A stretch of 56,241 nt of DNA from Bacteroidaceae bacterium. Lineage in GTDB: Bacteria; Bacteroidota; Bacteroidia; Bacteroidales; Bacteroidaceae. Positions 33,603 through 44,869 of the stretch are shown here, piece after piece. Each line of letters opens with the position of its first letter. Within the stretch, counting starts at the first letter, position 1. Position numbers and translations under genes: made by a program. Under the pieces are notes generated by a model, which worked only from the letters and a program-made list of their open reading frames with translations, ran no database searches and had not been told where the DNA came from. Location: contig JAFXTO010000026.1 of NCBI GenBank assembly GCA_017535725.1, positions 1-56,241 of the forward strand. Direction: 5' to 3'.

Positions 33603-34472
33603 ATGGCAGAAAAGAACGAACAATTAGTCCCCTGGAAACTCCCTCCTGACGACCCTCAAAGTACCCGTTGGAAGGCTCCTCACCAACCCGACCGCCTCTG
33701 TGCAGAGAACCTAAAGAAGATTTATGGAAAACGCACGGTGGCCGACGATGTGAACTTCCACGTTGACAGGGGAGAAATTGTGGGACTACTGGGTCCAAAT
33801 GGAGCAGGTAAGACGACCTCGTTCTATATGACCACGGGATTGGTTATCCCCAATGAGGGACGAGTGTTCATCGGCGAGGAGGAAGTGACAGACCTTCCTG
33901 TGTACAAACGTGCAGAGAAAGGTATTGGCTACTTGGCTCAGGAGGCCAGCGTCTTCCGCAAGATGACCGTGGAGGACAATATCGCGAGTGTACTGGAATT
34001 GCAGAAGCGATTCAGTGAGCAGTATCGGCGTGATAGGCTGGAGCAGCTCATCTCGGAGTTCCGTCTTAACAAGGTTCGCCACAATCTGGGTGATCGTCTC
34101 TCGGGTGGTGAGCGCCGCCGTACGGAGATAGCCCGCTGTCTGGCTATCGACCCGAAGTTCGTGATGCTCGACGAACCTTTTGCAGGTGTTGATCCCATCG
34201 CTGTCGAGGACATTCAGCTCATCGTGTGGAAGCTGAAACAGATGAACATCGGAGTACTCATTACCGACCACAATGTCGAAGAGACACTCTGCATCACGGA
34301 CAGGGCATACATGTTGTTCGAGGGACGCATCCTTTTCAAAGGTAGTCCTCAGGAGCTGGCTGCCAATCCTACAGTTCGCAGCAAGTACCTCACCAACAGC
34401 TTTGAACTTCGCATGAAGGACTTCGAGGCCATCAATCGCGAGCGGGAAGAAGAGAAAGCTCAAGCTGGATGA
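33603..34472 (+). CDS. lptB: LPS export ABC transporter ATP-binding protein
   Basis: Drives extraction of lipopolysaccharide from the inner membrane with LptFG. Cassette motifs are [16 protein letters not shown] (about 61-76), [32 protein letters not shown] and the His switch [11 protein letters not shown]. At 289 residues it is about 45 longer than usual because of an N-terminal extension ([16 protein letters not shown]...) before [14 protein letters not shown] and a charged C-terminal tail. tig follows by 82 bp, in the same direction. Confidence 0.93.
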   Translation: MAEKNEQLVPWKLPPDDPQSTRWKAPHQPDRLCAENLKKIYGKRTVADDVNFHVDRGEIVGLLGPNGAGKTTSFYMTTGLVIPNEGRVFIGEEEVTDLPVYKRAEKGIGYLAQEASVFRKMTVEDNIASVLELQKRFSEQYRRDRLEQLISEFRLNKVRHNLGDRLSGGERRRTEIARCLAIDPKFVMLDEPFAGVDPIAVEDIQLIVWKLKQMNIGVLITDHNVEETLCITDRAYMLFEGRILFKGSPQELAANPTVRSKYLTNSFELRMKDFEAINREREEEKAQAG

Positions 34473-34554
34473 GGAATAAGAAGCGGGTGGGAATAAGCAG
34501 AATAAATAGGAAACATAGAAAAATAACATCTTAAAAAATCTACAATAGAACATA

Positions 34555-35910
34555 ATGGAAATCAAATTTGAAAAAACAAGTACGGTGGCAGCCGAGCTGA
34601 CCATCGAAATGGAACAGGCAGATTATCAGGAGCGCGTGGACAAGGCGCTGAAGAATACTCGCAAGAAGGCAAATCTTCCCGGTTTCCGTCCGGGTCAGGT
34701 GCCCATGAGTTTGTTGAAAAAACGCTTTGGTCGTGAGATTACAGCCGAAGAAGTCCAGAAATTGCTCTCTGAAAAACTCTATGGTTACCTCCGTGAGGAG
34801 AAAATCGATATGCTGGGTGATCCCCTTGCCAGCGAGAAGCAGACTGCCATTGATTTTGATGCAGAGAAACTGGTGTTCATCTTCGATATAGCACTCTCTC
34901 CCCAGTTTGATGCTAAGCTGAGCGAGCAGGACAAGGTGCCCTACTACACCATCGAGGTCACTGATGAGATGGTGGACGGTCAGGTGAAAGCCTACACTCA
35001 GCGAGGCGGTCACTACGACAAGGTAGAGAGTTTCCAGGAAGGTGATATGACTAAGGGCCACATTGCCGAACTCGACGAACAGGGCAATATCAAGGAAGGC
35101 GGCATCCAGAAGGAAGATGCTGTCATCCTCCCCGGCTACTTCAAGAACGAAGACCAGAAGAAGAAGTTCGAAGGAGTTCAGACCAACACCGTCATCACCT
35201 TCAATCCTGCCGAGGCCTACGAGAACAGCGCCATCGAGCTCTCCACACTCTTGGGTATCACCAAGGAAGAGGCTGAGAATGTTCGTGGTGACTTCAGCTA
35301 TCAGATTACCGAGATTACCCGCTATATGCCAGCCGAGCTCAATCAGGAATTCTTTGACCAGGTCTTTGGTGAAGGTCAGGTGGCAAGTGAGGAGGAGTTC
35401 CGTGCCCGTGTAAAGGCACAGCTCGAAGCCCAGTTCGCTGAAGACTCGGCATACCGTTTCCTCATCGATGTCCGCGAATACCTCGAGAAGCGTATCGGCG
35501 ACCTCGAGTGGCCCGATGCACTGCTCAAGCGCATCATGCGTGCCAACAACCCCGACAAGCCCGAGAGCTATGTGGAGGATAACTACGCTGGCAGCATCAA
35601 GGAGCTGGAATGGCATCTCATCAAGGAGCAACTGGCAGACCAGACAGGCATCAAGGTGGAACAGGAAGACGTCCTCGAGACCGCCAAGGCTCAGACACGT
35701 GCCCAGTTCGCCCAGTACGGAATGGCAAATATTCCCGATGAAATCATCACCAATTACGCCAACGAGCAGATGAAGAAGCAGGAACAGGCAGAAGCTCTTG
35801 TCTCACGTACCGTAGAGCGCAAACTCCGTGTAGCCCTGATGGATGTAGTCACACTCCAGAAGCAGACCATCTCGCTCGAAGATTTCAACAAACTTTTTGA
35901 ACAGAAGTAA
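34555..35910 (+). CDS. tig: Trigger factor
   Basis: Ribosome-bound chaperone and prolyl isomerase. 451 residues. The N-terminal ribosome-binding domain carries the signature region [17 protein letters not shown] (about 43-59). The middle FKBP-like domain is degenerate ([19 protein letters not shown]), and the C-terminal helical arms follow ([20 protein letters not shown]). clpP starts 2 bases after the stop, giving the tig-clpP-clpX order. Confidence 0.95.
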   Translation: MEIKFEKTSTVAAELTIEMEQADYQERVDKALKNTRKKANLPGFRPGQVPMSLLKKRFGREITAEEVQKLLSEKLYGYLREEKIDMLGDPLASEKQTAIDFDAEKLVFIFDIALSPQFDAKLSEQDKVPYYTIEVTDEMVDGQVKAYTQRGGHYDKVESFQEGDMTKGHIAELDEQGNIKEGGIQKEDAVILPGYFKNEDQKKKFEGVQTNTVITFNPAEAYENSAIELSTLLGITKEEAENVRGDFSYQITEITRYMPAELNQEFFDQVFGEGQVASEEEFRARVKAQLEAQFAEDSAYRFLIDVREYLEKRIGDLEWPDALLKRIMRANNPDKPESYVEDNYAGSIKELEWHLIKEQLADQTGIKVEQEDVLETAKAQTRAQFAQYGMANIPDEIITNYANEQMKKQEQAEALVSRTVERKLRVALMDVVTLQKQTISLEDFNKLFEQK

Positions 35911-35912
35911 TC

Positions 35913-36581
35913 ATGCATAAGGATTTTTATAAATACGCCACTGGACACCTGGGCCTCAACGGCCAGGTGCTCGATGACGTCATTCGAACTCAGGCCAACT
36001 ACTTGAATCCCTATATCCTGGAAGAACGCCAGCTGAACGTAACCCAGATGGATGTCTTCTCCCGCCTGATGATGGATCGCATCATCTTCCTTGGCACGGA
36101 GGTCAACGACTACACCGCTAATACGTTGCAGGCTCAGCTGCTCTACCTCGACAGTGCCGACCCAGGCAAGGATATCAGCATCTACATCAACTCCCCTGGT
36201 GGCAGCGTCTATGCAGGCCTGGGAATCTACGATACAATGCAGTTCGTCAACAGCGACGTTCAGACCATCTGCACTGGTATGGCTGCCTCGATGGCTGCCG
36301 TGCTTCTGGTGGCAGGCAAGGAAGGTAAGCGCAGCGCACTGCCCCATAGCCGTGTGATGATTCACCAGCCTCTGGGCGGCGTGTCCGGACAAGCCAGCGA
36401 TATTGAGATTGAAGCCCGCGAGATTCAGAAACTGAAAAAGGAACTCTATCAAATCATTGCCGAACACAGTCACACCAACTTCGACAAGGTGTGGGCAGAC
36501 AGCGACCGCAACTACTGGATGACAGCAGAGGAGGCTAAAGCCTACGGCATGATTGACAACGTGCTCCAGCGCAAAGCCTAA
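35913..36581 (+). CDS. clpP: ATP-dependent Clp protease proteolytic subunit
   Basis: Barrel serine protease that degrades unfolded substrates from ClpX. 222 residues. Ser126 lies in GMAASMAAV, His151 in VMIHQPLGG, and Asp in the following helix region. [19 protein letters not shown] is well conserved. The N-terminal extension of about 25 residues before the body is probably a propeptide. clpX follows by 36 bp. Confidence 0.97.
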   Translation: MHKDFYKYATGHLGLNGQVLDDVIRTQANYLNPYILEERQLNVTQMDVFSRLMMDRIIFLGTEVNDYTANTLQAQLLYLDSADPGKDISIYINSPGGSVYAGLGIYDTMQFVNSDVQTICTGMAASMAAVLLVAGKEGKRSALPHSRVMIHQPLGGVSGQASDIEIEAREIQKLKKELYQIIAEHSHTNFDKVWADSDRNYWMTAEEAKAYGMIDNVLQRKA

Positions 36582-36617
36582 TCGCGCGTGTACCTTATTA
36601 ATAAAGAAATAAGTTAA

Positions 36618-37859
36618 ATGGCCAGAAATAATAATCGCTGTTCCTTTTGTGGTCGGACGGATACCCAAGTTCGCTTGCTGGTAACAGGCGAGACGGGTGC
36701 TATTTGCGATGAGTGCATACAGCAGGCTTATGAAGTCATGCAGCAGCATCTCAATCAAGATACCATCCGTAACTCTTCGAAAGCGATGGGACTGAAGTTG
36801 AGCGATCTGCCTCGTCCTTCTGATATCAAGGCTTACCTCGATCAGTATGTTATCGGACAAGATGAGGCCAAGAGATATCTCAGCGTGGCTGTGTATAACC
36901 ACTATAAGCGTTTGCTCCAGCCTGTCACCAAAGATGAAGTGGAGATAGAGAAGAGCAACGTCGTCATGGTAGGCCCCACGGGTACGGGCAAGACCCTGAT
37001 GGCACGTACCATCGCCAACCTGCTGAAGGTGCCTTTCACGATTGTGGACGCCACGGTATTCACGGAGGCAGGCTACGTCGGTGAAGACGTGGAAAGTATC
37101 TTGTCGCGCTTGCTGCAAGTGGCTGACTACAATCTGGAACAGGCGCAGCGCGGTATCGTCTTCATTGATGAAATCGACAAGATAGCCCGCAAGAGCGATA
37201 ATCCCAGCATCACTCGCGACGTCTCTGGCGAAGGTGTTCAACAGGGACTCCTAAAGTTGCTCGAAGGTACCGTTGTCAACGTTCCTCCCAAGGGCGGCCG
37301 CAAGCATCCTGAACAAGAGTACGTACAAGTAGATACGCGTAACATCCTCTTTATCTGTGGTGGTGCCTTCGATGGCATCGAACGTAAAATAGCCCAACGT
37401 CTGAACACCCATGTCGTCGGCTATGCTTCCGTCGAGAATGTAGCCCGCATTGACCGCAACGACCTGATGCGCTACATCCAGCCTCAGGACCTGAAGTCGT
37501 TCGGCCTGATTCCGGAAATCATCGGACGTCTGCCCGTGCTGACGCATCTCGACCAGCTCGATCGACAGACCCTGCGCAACATACTGACCGAGCCCAAGAA
37601 CTCCATTATCCGTCAGCAGCAGAAGCTCTTCCAGATGGATGGTATCAAACTTATTTTTGATGACGACGCCCTGGAGTATATGGTTGACAAGGCTATCGAG
37701 TTCAAACTTGGAGCCCGAGGTCTGCGAAGCATCGTCGAAGCCATCATGATTTCACCTCAGTACGAGCTGCCCTCGACCGGTCAGAAGGAGTTCCGTGTGA
37801 CCCGTAAATTTGCTCGCGAGCAGTTGGAGAAATCTGCTGTGTCACGTTTTGCTTCATAA
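36618..37859 (+). CDS. clpX: Clp protease ATPase subunit ClpX
   Basis: Hexameric unfoldase for ClpP. 413 residues. N-terminal C4 zinc-binding domain ([10 protein letters not shown] ... CDECIQQA, residues 8-39), Walker A GPTGTGKT (about 117-124), Walker [13 protein letters not shown], the arginine-finger region and the C-terminal D2 small domain ([13 protein letters not shown]). A terminator follows at 37903. Confidence 0.97.
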   Translation: MARNNNRCSFCGRTDTQVRLLVTGETGAICDECIQQAYEVMQQHLNQDTIRNSSKAMGLKLSDLPRPSDIKAYLDQYVIGQDEAKRYLSVAVYNHYKRLLQPVTKDEVEIEKSNVVMVGPTGTGKTLMARTIANLLKVPFTIVDATVFTEAGYVGEDVESILSRLLQVADYNLEQAQRGIVFIDEIDKIARKSDNPSITRDVSGEGVQQGLLKLLEGTVVNVPPKGGRKHPEQEYVQVDTRNILFICGGAFDGIERKIAQRLNTHVVGYASVENVARIDRNDLMRYIQPQDLKSFGLIPEIIGRLPVLTHLDQLDRQTLRNILTEPKNSIIRQQQKLFQMDGIKLIFDDDALEYMVDKAIEFKLGARGLRSIVEAIMISPQYELPSTGQKEFRVTRKFAREQLEKSAVSRFAS

Positions 37860-37902
37860 GTGCAAAAAGTAGCCCTAAAAACAGGTGCAAACCTTCCTTT
37901 TT

Positions 37903-37944
37903 ACGCTTTCAATCTCAATAAATGAGGTTCGAAAGCGTTTTTTT
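37903..37944 (+). terminator. Terminator after clpX
   Basis: ACGCTTTC (37903-37910) pairs with GAAAGCGT (37931-37938), with a nested CTCA-ATAAA-TGAG, then a run of T to 37944. Confidence 0.9.
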
Positions 37945-37990
37945 GTTGAAAAAAGCCCCCAAATACTTGCAACATTGGTGGTTTTTTGTA

Positions 37991-37998
37991 TAACTTTG
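37991..37998 (+). promoter_or_regulatory. -7 box upstream of recQ
   Basis: TAACTTTG, 22 bases before the ATG at 38021. The -33 element is only partial (CTTG). Confidence 0.5.
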
Positions 37999-38020
37999 TA
38001 ACGCACTTTTAATTGAACGC

Positions 38021-40192
38021 ATGAATAAAGTAGACCTCAGTTCTCAACTGAAGCATTATTTTGGCTTCGACACTTTCAAAGGCGACCAGGAAGCTATTAT
38101 CCGTAACTTGCTTAAGGGACGCGATACATTCGTCCTCATGCCCACGGGTGGAGGCAAGTCATTGTGCTATCAGTTGCCAGCGCTGTTGATGGAAGGAACG
38201 GCTATCGTCATATCCCCCCTTATTGCCTTGATGAAGAATCAGGTGGATGCCATCCGTCAGGTGAGTGCTGACGATGGCATTGCCCATTTCATGAACTCAT
38301 CGCTGAACCGTGCCGCCCTGGATCAGGTGAAGACGGATGTCCTCTCAGGACGTACCAAACTCCTGTACGTTGCACCAGAGTCACTGACGAAGGACGAAAA
38401 CATCGATTTCCTCAAACAGGTACATATTTCATTCTATGCCGTGGACGAAGCCCATTGTATCTCCGAATGGGGTCACGACTTTCGCCCTGAGTATCGTCGC
38501 ATCCGTCCTATCGTGAACGAAATCGGCAAGTCGCCAGTCATTGCACTCACGGCTACAGCTACAGATAAGGTACGCGACGATATCAAGAAGAACCTGGGGA
38601 TGCCCGACGCCGACGAGTTCTGCAGCTCTTTCAATCGTCCAAATCTCTACTATGAAGTCCGTCCGAAGACGAAGGAGATTGATAAGGAGATTGTGAAGTT
38701 CATCAAGCAGAATCCCGGCAAAAGCGGCATCATCTACTGCCTGTCGCGCCGCAAGGTCGAGGAACTGGCCGAGGTGCTGCGCGCCAACGATATCAACGCC
38801 CGTGCCTATCACGCTGGCATGGATACTCCAACGCGTACCCAGACGCAGGACGATTTCGTCATGGACCGCATCGACGTCATCGTGGCGACCATCGCCTTTG
38901 GCATGGGTATCGACAAACCAGATGTCCGTTTCGTCATCCACTATGACATCCCCAAGAGTCTGGAAGGATACTACCAGGAGACCGGACGTGCCGGACGCGA
39001 TGGCGGCGAGGGCAAGTGCATCACCTTCTACACCTACCGCGACCTCCAGAAGCTCGAAAAGTTCATGGAGGGCAAGCCTGTCGCTGAGCAGGACATCGGG
39101 CGTCAGCTCTTGCAGGAGACTGCATCATACGCTGAGACATCTGTCTGCCGCCGGCGAGTACTGCTCCATTATTTTGGAGAGGAGTACACGAAAGAAAATT
39201 GTCAAAACTGCGACAACTGTCTGCATCCCAAGGCTTTGACTGAGGCCAAGGACGACCTGAAAATGGCACTCGAAGTCATCCGCGACATCAAGGAGAACTT
39301 CAAGGTGCCGCACGTGCTGGACGTACTCATCGGCAACCCCACCGAAGAGGTCATCGCCCACAAGCACGACGACCTCGAATGCTTCGGCTGCGGCGACCAG
39401 AAGGATTCGCGCTACTGGAACACTGTCCTGCGGCAGGCACTCCTGGGAGGCTATATTTATAAAGAGGTGGAGAACTACGGTCTGCTGAAACTGACCGACG
39501 AAGGACGTGCATTTATCCGCAAGCCTCATTCCTTCATGATTTCGCTCGACAACGATTTCAACAGTGACTATGTGGATACCGACGCAGGTGGAACAGGAGC
39601 TCTGGATGAAGAGCTGCTGGCCATGTTAAAGAGCTTGCGCAAGCGGGTATCCGAAGCTAAGAACATTCCGCCCTACGTCATCTTCCAAGACCAGAGTCTG
39701 GAGGCTATGGCCACCGTTTATCCGCTTACCATTGAGGAGCTTAAGACGATACCTGGAGTAGGAGAAGGCAAGGCCAAACGCTACGGACGTGAGTTCTGTG
39801 AGCTCATCTGCCGACATTGCGAGGAGAACGAGATAGACCGCCCCGTGGATATTCGTGTGCGCACCGTTGCGAACAAGAGCAAGAACAAGGTGAGCATCAT
39901 CCAAAGCATCGACCGCAAAGTAGACCTGGAAATGCTGGCCAAGGGCAAGGGCATGGATTTCGAGGAGCTGCTGGATGAACTGGATGCTATCGTGGACAGC
40001 GGCACGAAGCTCGACATCAACTACTACATCAACAGCATCATGGATGCCGACCAGATAGAAGACATCTTCGAGTACTTCCGCGAGAGCGAGACAGATGATA
40101 TTGACGACGCCCTCGATGAGCTGGAAGACGAATACACGGAAGAGCAGATCCGCCTCGTTCGCATCAAGTTCATCAGCGAACTGGGCAACTGA
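38021..40192 (+). CDS. recQ: ATP-dependent DNA helicase RecQ
   Basis: 3'-to-5' helicase in recombination and fork repair. 723 residues: Walker A MPTGGGKSLCYQLP (about 41-54), DEAH box AVDEAHCISEWGHDFRPEY, helicase motif VI in QETGRAGRDG, the RecQ zinc-binding cysteines (NCQNCDNCLHP), a winged-helix RQC region, and an HRDC domain (LKSLRKRVSEAKNIPPYVIF, about 532-551). About 100 residues with many acidic positions follow HRDC, as in other Bacteroidales RecQ. It has its own -7 box. Confidence 0.96.
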   Translation: MNKVDLSSQLKHYFGFDTFKGDQEAIIRNLLKGRDTFVLMPTGGGKSLCYQLPALLMEGTAIVISPLIALMKNQVDAIRQVSADDGIAHFMNSSLNRAALDQVKTDVLSGRTKLLYVAPESLTKDENIDFLKQVHISFYAVDEAHCISEWGHDFRPEYRRIRPIVNEIGKSPVIALTATATDKVRDDIKKNLGMPDADEFCSSFNRPNLYYEVRPKTKEIDKEIVKFIKQNPGKSGIIYCLSRRKVEELAEVLRANDINARAYHAGMDTPTRTQTQDDFVMDRIDVIVATIAFGMGIDKPDVRFVIHYDIPKSLEGYYQETGRAGRDGGEGKCITFYTYRDLQKLEKFMEGKPVAEQDIGRQLLQETASYAETSVCRRRVLLHYFGEEYTKENCQNCDNCLHPKALTEAKDDLKMALEVIRDIKENFKVPHVLDVLIGNPTEEVIAHKHDDLECFGCGDQKDSRYWNTVLRQALLGGYIYKEVENYGLLKLTDEGRAFIRKPHSFMISLDNDFNSDYVDTDAGGTGALDEELLAMLKSLRKRVSEAKNIPPYVIFQDQSLEAMATVYPLTIEELKTIPGVGEGKAKRYGREFCELICRHCEENEIDRPVDIRVRTVANKSKNKVSIIQSIDRKVDLEMLAKGKGMDFEELLDELDAIVDSGTKLDINYYINSIMDADQIEDIFEYFRESETDDIDDALDELEDEYTEEQIRLVRIKFISELGN

Positions 40193-40222
40193 TTGGGTGC
40201 TGTTTTGGTACCAAAAACGGGT

Positions 40223-40259
40223 GATTTCCTCTCGCCGCATTGTGCGGAGAGAGGAAATC
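40223..40259. terminator. Strong hairpin between recQ and guaB
   Basis: GATTTCCTCTC and GAGAGGAAATC enclose CCGCA-TTG-TGCGG. There is no T run, so it may end recQ transcription by another route or be an intergenic repeat. It is followed by the tandem phrase CGCGTTAATC. Confidence 0.55.
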
Positions 40260-40288
40260 CGCGTTAATCCGCGTTAATCTGGGGTTAA

Positions 40289-41842
<1,554 letters not shown>

Positions 41843-41846
41843 GGAT

Positions 41847-42014
41847 GTTGAAACGTTGAAACGTTGAAACATTGAAAAGTTGAAAGGTTGAAACGTTGAA
41901 ACGTTGAAAAGTTGAAAAGTTGAAACATTGAAAAGTTGAAATGTTGAAATGTTGAAATGTTGAAATGTTGAAAAGTTGAGTAATTGAATAAGTGAAAGAT
42001 TGAAATATTGAGAA
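41847..42014 (+). repeat. 21 phased copies of an 8-bp repeat before the parvulin gene
   Basis: 8-bp units of the form (g/a)TTGAAAN run from 41847; the first 16 are strong (to 41974) and the later ones degenerate while keeping phase. The tract begins 4 bases after the guaB stop and ends 8 bases before the next ATG, so it fills the gap. Confidence 0.85.
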
Positions 42015-42022
42015 TTGAAAAA

Positions 42023-43462
42023 ATGAAACATCACCTTTTTTATCTCTTATCGCTCGTTGCCTGTCTTTTTTCTCCGACGGTAAACGCCCAGCAGGACGAC
42101 CCCATCGTGATGCGCGTCAACGGCAAGGACATCACACGTAGCGAGTTCGAGTATAATTACAACAAGAACAACACCGACGGCGTCATTGACAAGAAGTCTG
42201 TGGAGGAATATGCCGAGCTGTTTGTCAACTATAAGCTGAAAGTAGAGGCTGCCCTGGATGCCCAATTGGACACCATGACCAGCTACCAGCAGGAGTTCCG
42301 CACCTATCGCGACCAGCAGATTCGTCCGCTACTCGTTAGTCCCGAAGCCGAGGAAGCCGAGGTGCGCGCTTACTACGACAATATGCTGGCTCAGCTCGAA
42401 GGCAAGCAACTCATCCAGCCCGCACATATCTTCGTGCGCTTGCAGCAGCAGTCCGATGCTGACCAGCAGACAGCTGCCAAGAACCGCATTGACAGCATCT
42501 ACTCCGTCCTTCAGGGCGGTCAGGATTTTGCGGAGGTGGCTGCCCAGTGCTCGGAAGATCCCAGCACCGCCCGTCGGGGTGGCGTTATCGGATGGATTGG
42601 TCCCCACCAGCTGTTGAAAGAACTGGAGGATGCTGCCTACGCTCTTCAGGTGGGTGAGATGGGAACTCCCATGCAGTCCACCGTTGGATGGCATATCCTT
42701 AAGCTTATGGATACCAAGCCCTTGGAACCTTACGATACGCTGGCTCCTCGCATCCGCACGTTCCTTGAGGCTCGCGGTATGAAGGATAAGGTGGCCGAGG
42801 CTGTCATTGACAGTTTGACCAAAGTGGATGGAGCCCAGAAAACCGTGGAACAGGTGCTGGACGAAGAAGCCGCACGCCTGGCAGCACAGGACGACGAACT
42901 GAAATACCTCATCCAGGAATATCACGACGGACTTTTGCTCTATGAAATTTGCCAACGACAGGTCTGGGAACCGGCAGCCAAGGATACCGTCGCCCTCGAA
43001 CGCTATTTCAAGGAGAACAAGAAAGTCTACACCTTCGAACAACCACACTACACCGGTGCCCTCCTTCAGGCGCAGTCTCCCGAGTTGCTCAAGCAGGTGC
43101 AGAAAGCGCTGAAGAAGCAAAAAGACGAGAACCGATGGGCAGACATCGTGAAGACACAGTTCAACAAAGATTCTGTGCAGGTGCGCTTCGAACGCCGCAT
43201 GTTCACCCAGGGCGACAATGCCCTTGTGGACTCCTTGATTTTCAAGGTGCGCGAGGGCAAGAGCCGCCTGAATCCCCGCTATCCCGCCGTGGGAGTCGTA
43301 GGACGTATGCTTAAGAAGGGGCCCCAGTTCTGGTACGACGTGAATACCCAGGTGATAGCTGACTATCAGGCAACCAAGGAACAGGAGTTCGTCGACGAAC
43401 TACGCCGCCGCTATCCCGTAGAGATTTATAAGGAGGTCTTGGAAACTGTAAATAACCATTGA
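42023..43462 (+). CDS. Periplasmic peptidylprolyl isomerase (parvulin/SurA-like)
   Basis: Probable outer-membrane protein chaperone. Started at the ATG at 42023 (MKHHLFYLLSLVACLFSPTVNA, a signal peptide), not the TTG at 42008 that lies within the repeat tract. 479 residues with an N-terminal SurA-like segment (VNGKDITRSEFEYNYNKNN). One clear parvulin domain follows: AHIFVRL, FAEVAAQCSEDPSTARRGGVIGWI, TVGWHILKL (about 137-235). The C-terminal half is divergent, possibly a second domain. The next gene overlaps its stop by one base. Confidence 0.88.
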   Translation: MKHHLFYLLSLVACLFSPTVNAQQDDPIVMRVNGKDITRSEFEYNYNKNNTDGVIDKKSVEEYAELFVNYKLKVEAALDAQLDTMTSYQQEFRTYRDQQIRPLLVSPEAEEAEVRAYYDNMLAQLEGKQLIQPAHIFVRLQQQSDADQQTAAKNRIDSIYSVLQGGQDFAEVAAQCSEDPSTARRGGVIGWIGPHQLLKELEDAAYALQVGEMGTPMQSTVGWHILKLMDTKPLEPYDTLAPRIRTFLEARGMKDKVAEAVIDSLTKVDGAQKTVEQVLDEEAARLAAQDDELKYLIQEYHDGLLLYEICQRQVWEPAAKDTVALERYFKENKKVYTFEQPHYTGALLQAQSPELLKQVQKALKKQKDENRWADIVKTQFNKDSVQVRFERRMFTQGDNALVDSLIFKVREGKSRLNPRYPAVGVVGRMLKKGPQFWYDVNTQVIADYQATKEQEFVDELRRRYPVEIYKEVLETVNNH

Positions 43463-44829
43463 TGATGAAACTCAGATATGCATGGGCTGTGGCCTTGTCG
43501 GCGTTGCAGCTGACAGCGGCTGCACAGCTGAACAATGTCATCGATGAGGTGGTCTGGATAGTGGGCGATGCAGCCATCTTCCGTAGCGACGTGGAGAAAG
43601 TGCGTCAGCAGATGCCGCGCGTCACCGGCAATCCCTACTGTACGATACCGGAGAACCTCGCCCTGCAGAAACTCTTCCTCCATCAGGCAAAGATTGACTC
43701 CATCGACGTGCCAGCAGAGACTGTCAACCGCTATGTGGAGATGTACATTAATGAGTGGGTGCAGACGGCTGGCTCCAAGGAGAAACTGGAGGAGTACCGT
43801 GGAATGACACTCTCGCAGATTCGCGAGGAGACCTTTGATATGGTTCATGACAACCAGGTGATGAGTGAAGTGCGCAAGTCGCTGACCAAGGACATCAAGG
43901 TGACGCCCGCCGAGGTACGCCATTTCTTCAAGGACATCCCCGAGGACTCCCTGCCCCTGATTCCCACACAGGTGGAAGTGGAACTGCTGGCCGAACATCC
44001 CAAGGTCAGACAGGAGGAAGTGGACCGTGTGAAGGGGCTGCTGCGCGACTACACGGAGCAGATCAACAGCGGAACCCAGTCCTTCTCCGTCCTCGCTCGT
44101 ATGTACAGCGACGACACCGAGTCTGCCCGTCAGGGAGGCGAGATGGACTACATGAGCAAGATGGAGCTCGACCCCGCCTTTGCCAATGTGGCCTGGAGCC
44201 TGACCGACCCGAAGAAGGTGTCCAAGATTGTAGAATCGCAGTTCGGCTACCACATCATCCAGCTTGTGGACAAGCGCGGCGACAAACTGAAGCTGCGCCA
44301 TATCCTCAAGCGTGTACACGTCGATGACCAGGACGTGGAGGCAGGCTTGCAGCGTCTGGATTCCATCGCTATGGATATCCAGGAAGGCAAGTTCACCTTC
44401 GAGGACGCCGCCAGCATCCTCTCCGACGACAAGGATTCGCGCAACAACCGCGGTCTGATGTTCAATGTCACCCAGGACCCAGCCACGGGAGAGCGCATCC
44501 GTACCTCTCGTTTCCGCATGGCTGACCTCCCCACGGAAATCGCCCGTGTGGTGGAGGGAATGGAGGTCGGCGAGATATCCAAGCCCTTTCAGATGCTGGA
44601 CAAGACAGGCAAGACACAATGTACCGTGGTCAAGCTCAAGAGCCGCATTCCGGCCCATTCAGCCTCCATCGCCGAGGACTTCCAGATACTCAGACAGATT
44701 GTTCACGACCGCCGTGCAGAGGAATTCATCCAGAAGTGGATTCGCGAGAAACAGCGTTCCACCTACGTACGCATCAACCCCGACTGGCAGAACTGTGAGT
44801 TCCAGTATCCAGGGTGGGTGAAGGAGTAG
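43462..44829 (+). CDS. SurA-like periplasmic chaperone/PPIase
   Basis: Second parvulin protein of the same operon. The ATG shares its A with the upstream TGA (TGATG), implying coupled translation. 455 residues with signal peptide MMKLRYAWAVALSALQLTAAAQ, an N-terminal SurA core (LNNVIDEVVWIVGDAAIFRSD), and parvulin domains marked by FSVLARMYSDDTESARQGGEMDY with FGYHIIQLVDKRGDKLKLRHIL and by a second, weaker copy (FTFEDAASILSDDKDSRNNRG). Together with the preceding gene and the OstA-like gene it suggests an outer-membrane assembly cluster. Confidence 0.9.
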   Translation: MMKLRYAWAVALSALQLTAAAQLNNVIDEVVWIVGDAAIFRSDVEKVRQQMPRVTGNPYCTIPENLALQKLFLHQAKIDSIDVPAETVNRYVEMYINEWVQTAGSKEKLEEYRGMTLSQIREETFDMVHDNQVMSEVRKSLTKDIKVTPAEVRHFFKDIPEDSLPLIPTQVEVELLAEHPKVRQEEVDRVKGLLRDYTEQINSGTQSFSVLARMYSDDTESARQGGEMDYMSKMELDPAFANVAWSLTDPKKVSKIVESQFGYHIIQLVDKRGDKLKLRHILKRVHVDDQDVEAGLQRLDSIAMDIQEGKFTFEDAASILSDDKDSRNNRGLMFNVTQDPATGERIRTSRFRMADLPTEIARVVEGMEVGEISKPFQMLDKTGKTQCTVVKLKSRIPAHSASIAEDFQILRQIVHDRRAEEFIQKWIREKQRSTYVRINPDWQNCEFQYPGWVKE

Positions 44830-44869
44830 TCGTTTAGTATTTAGAATTTAGGTTTAGTGTTCAGGTTTA

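Noticed and set aside
44247-44582. Long frames antisense to parvulin, gdhA, porU and other genes
   Set aside because: They mirror strongly coding genes in GC-skewed codons and show no own motifs.
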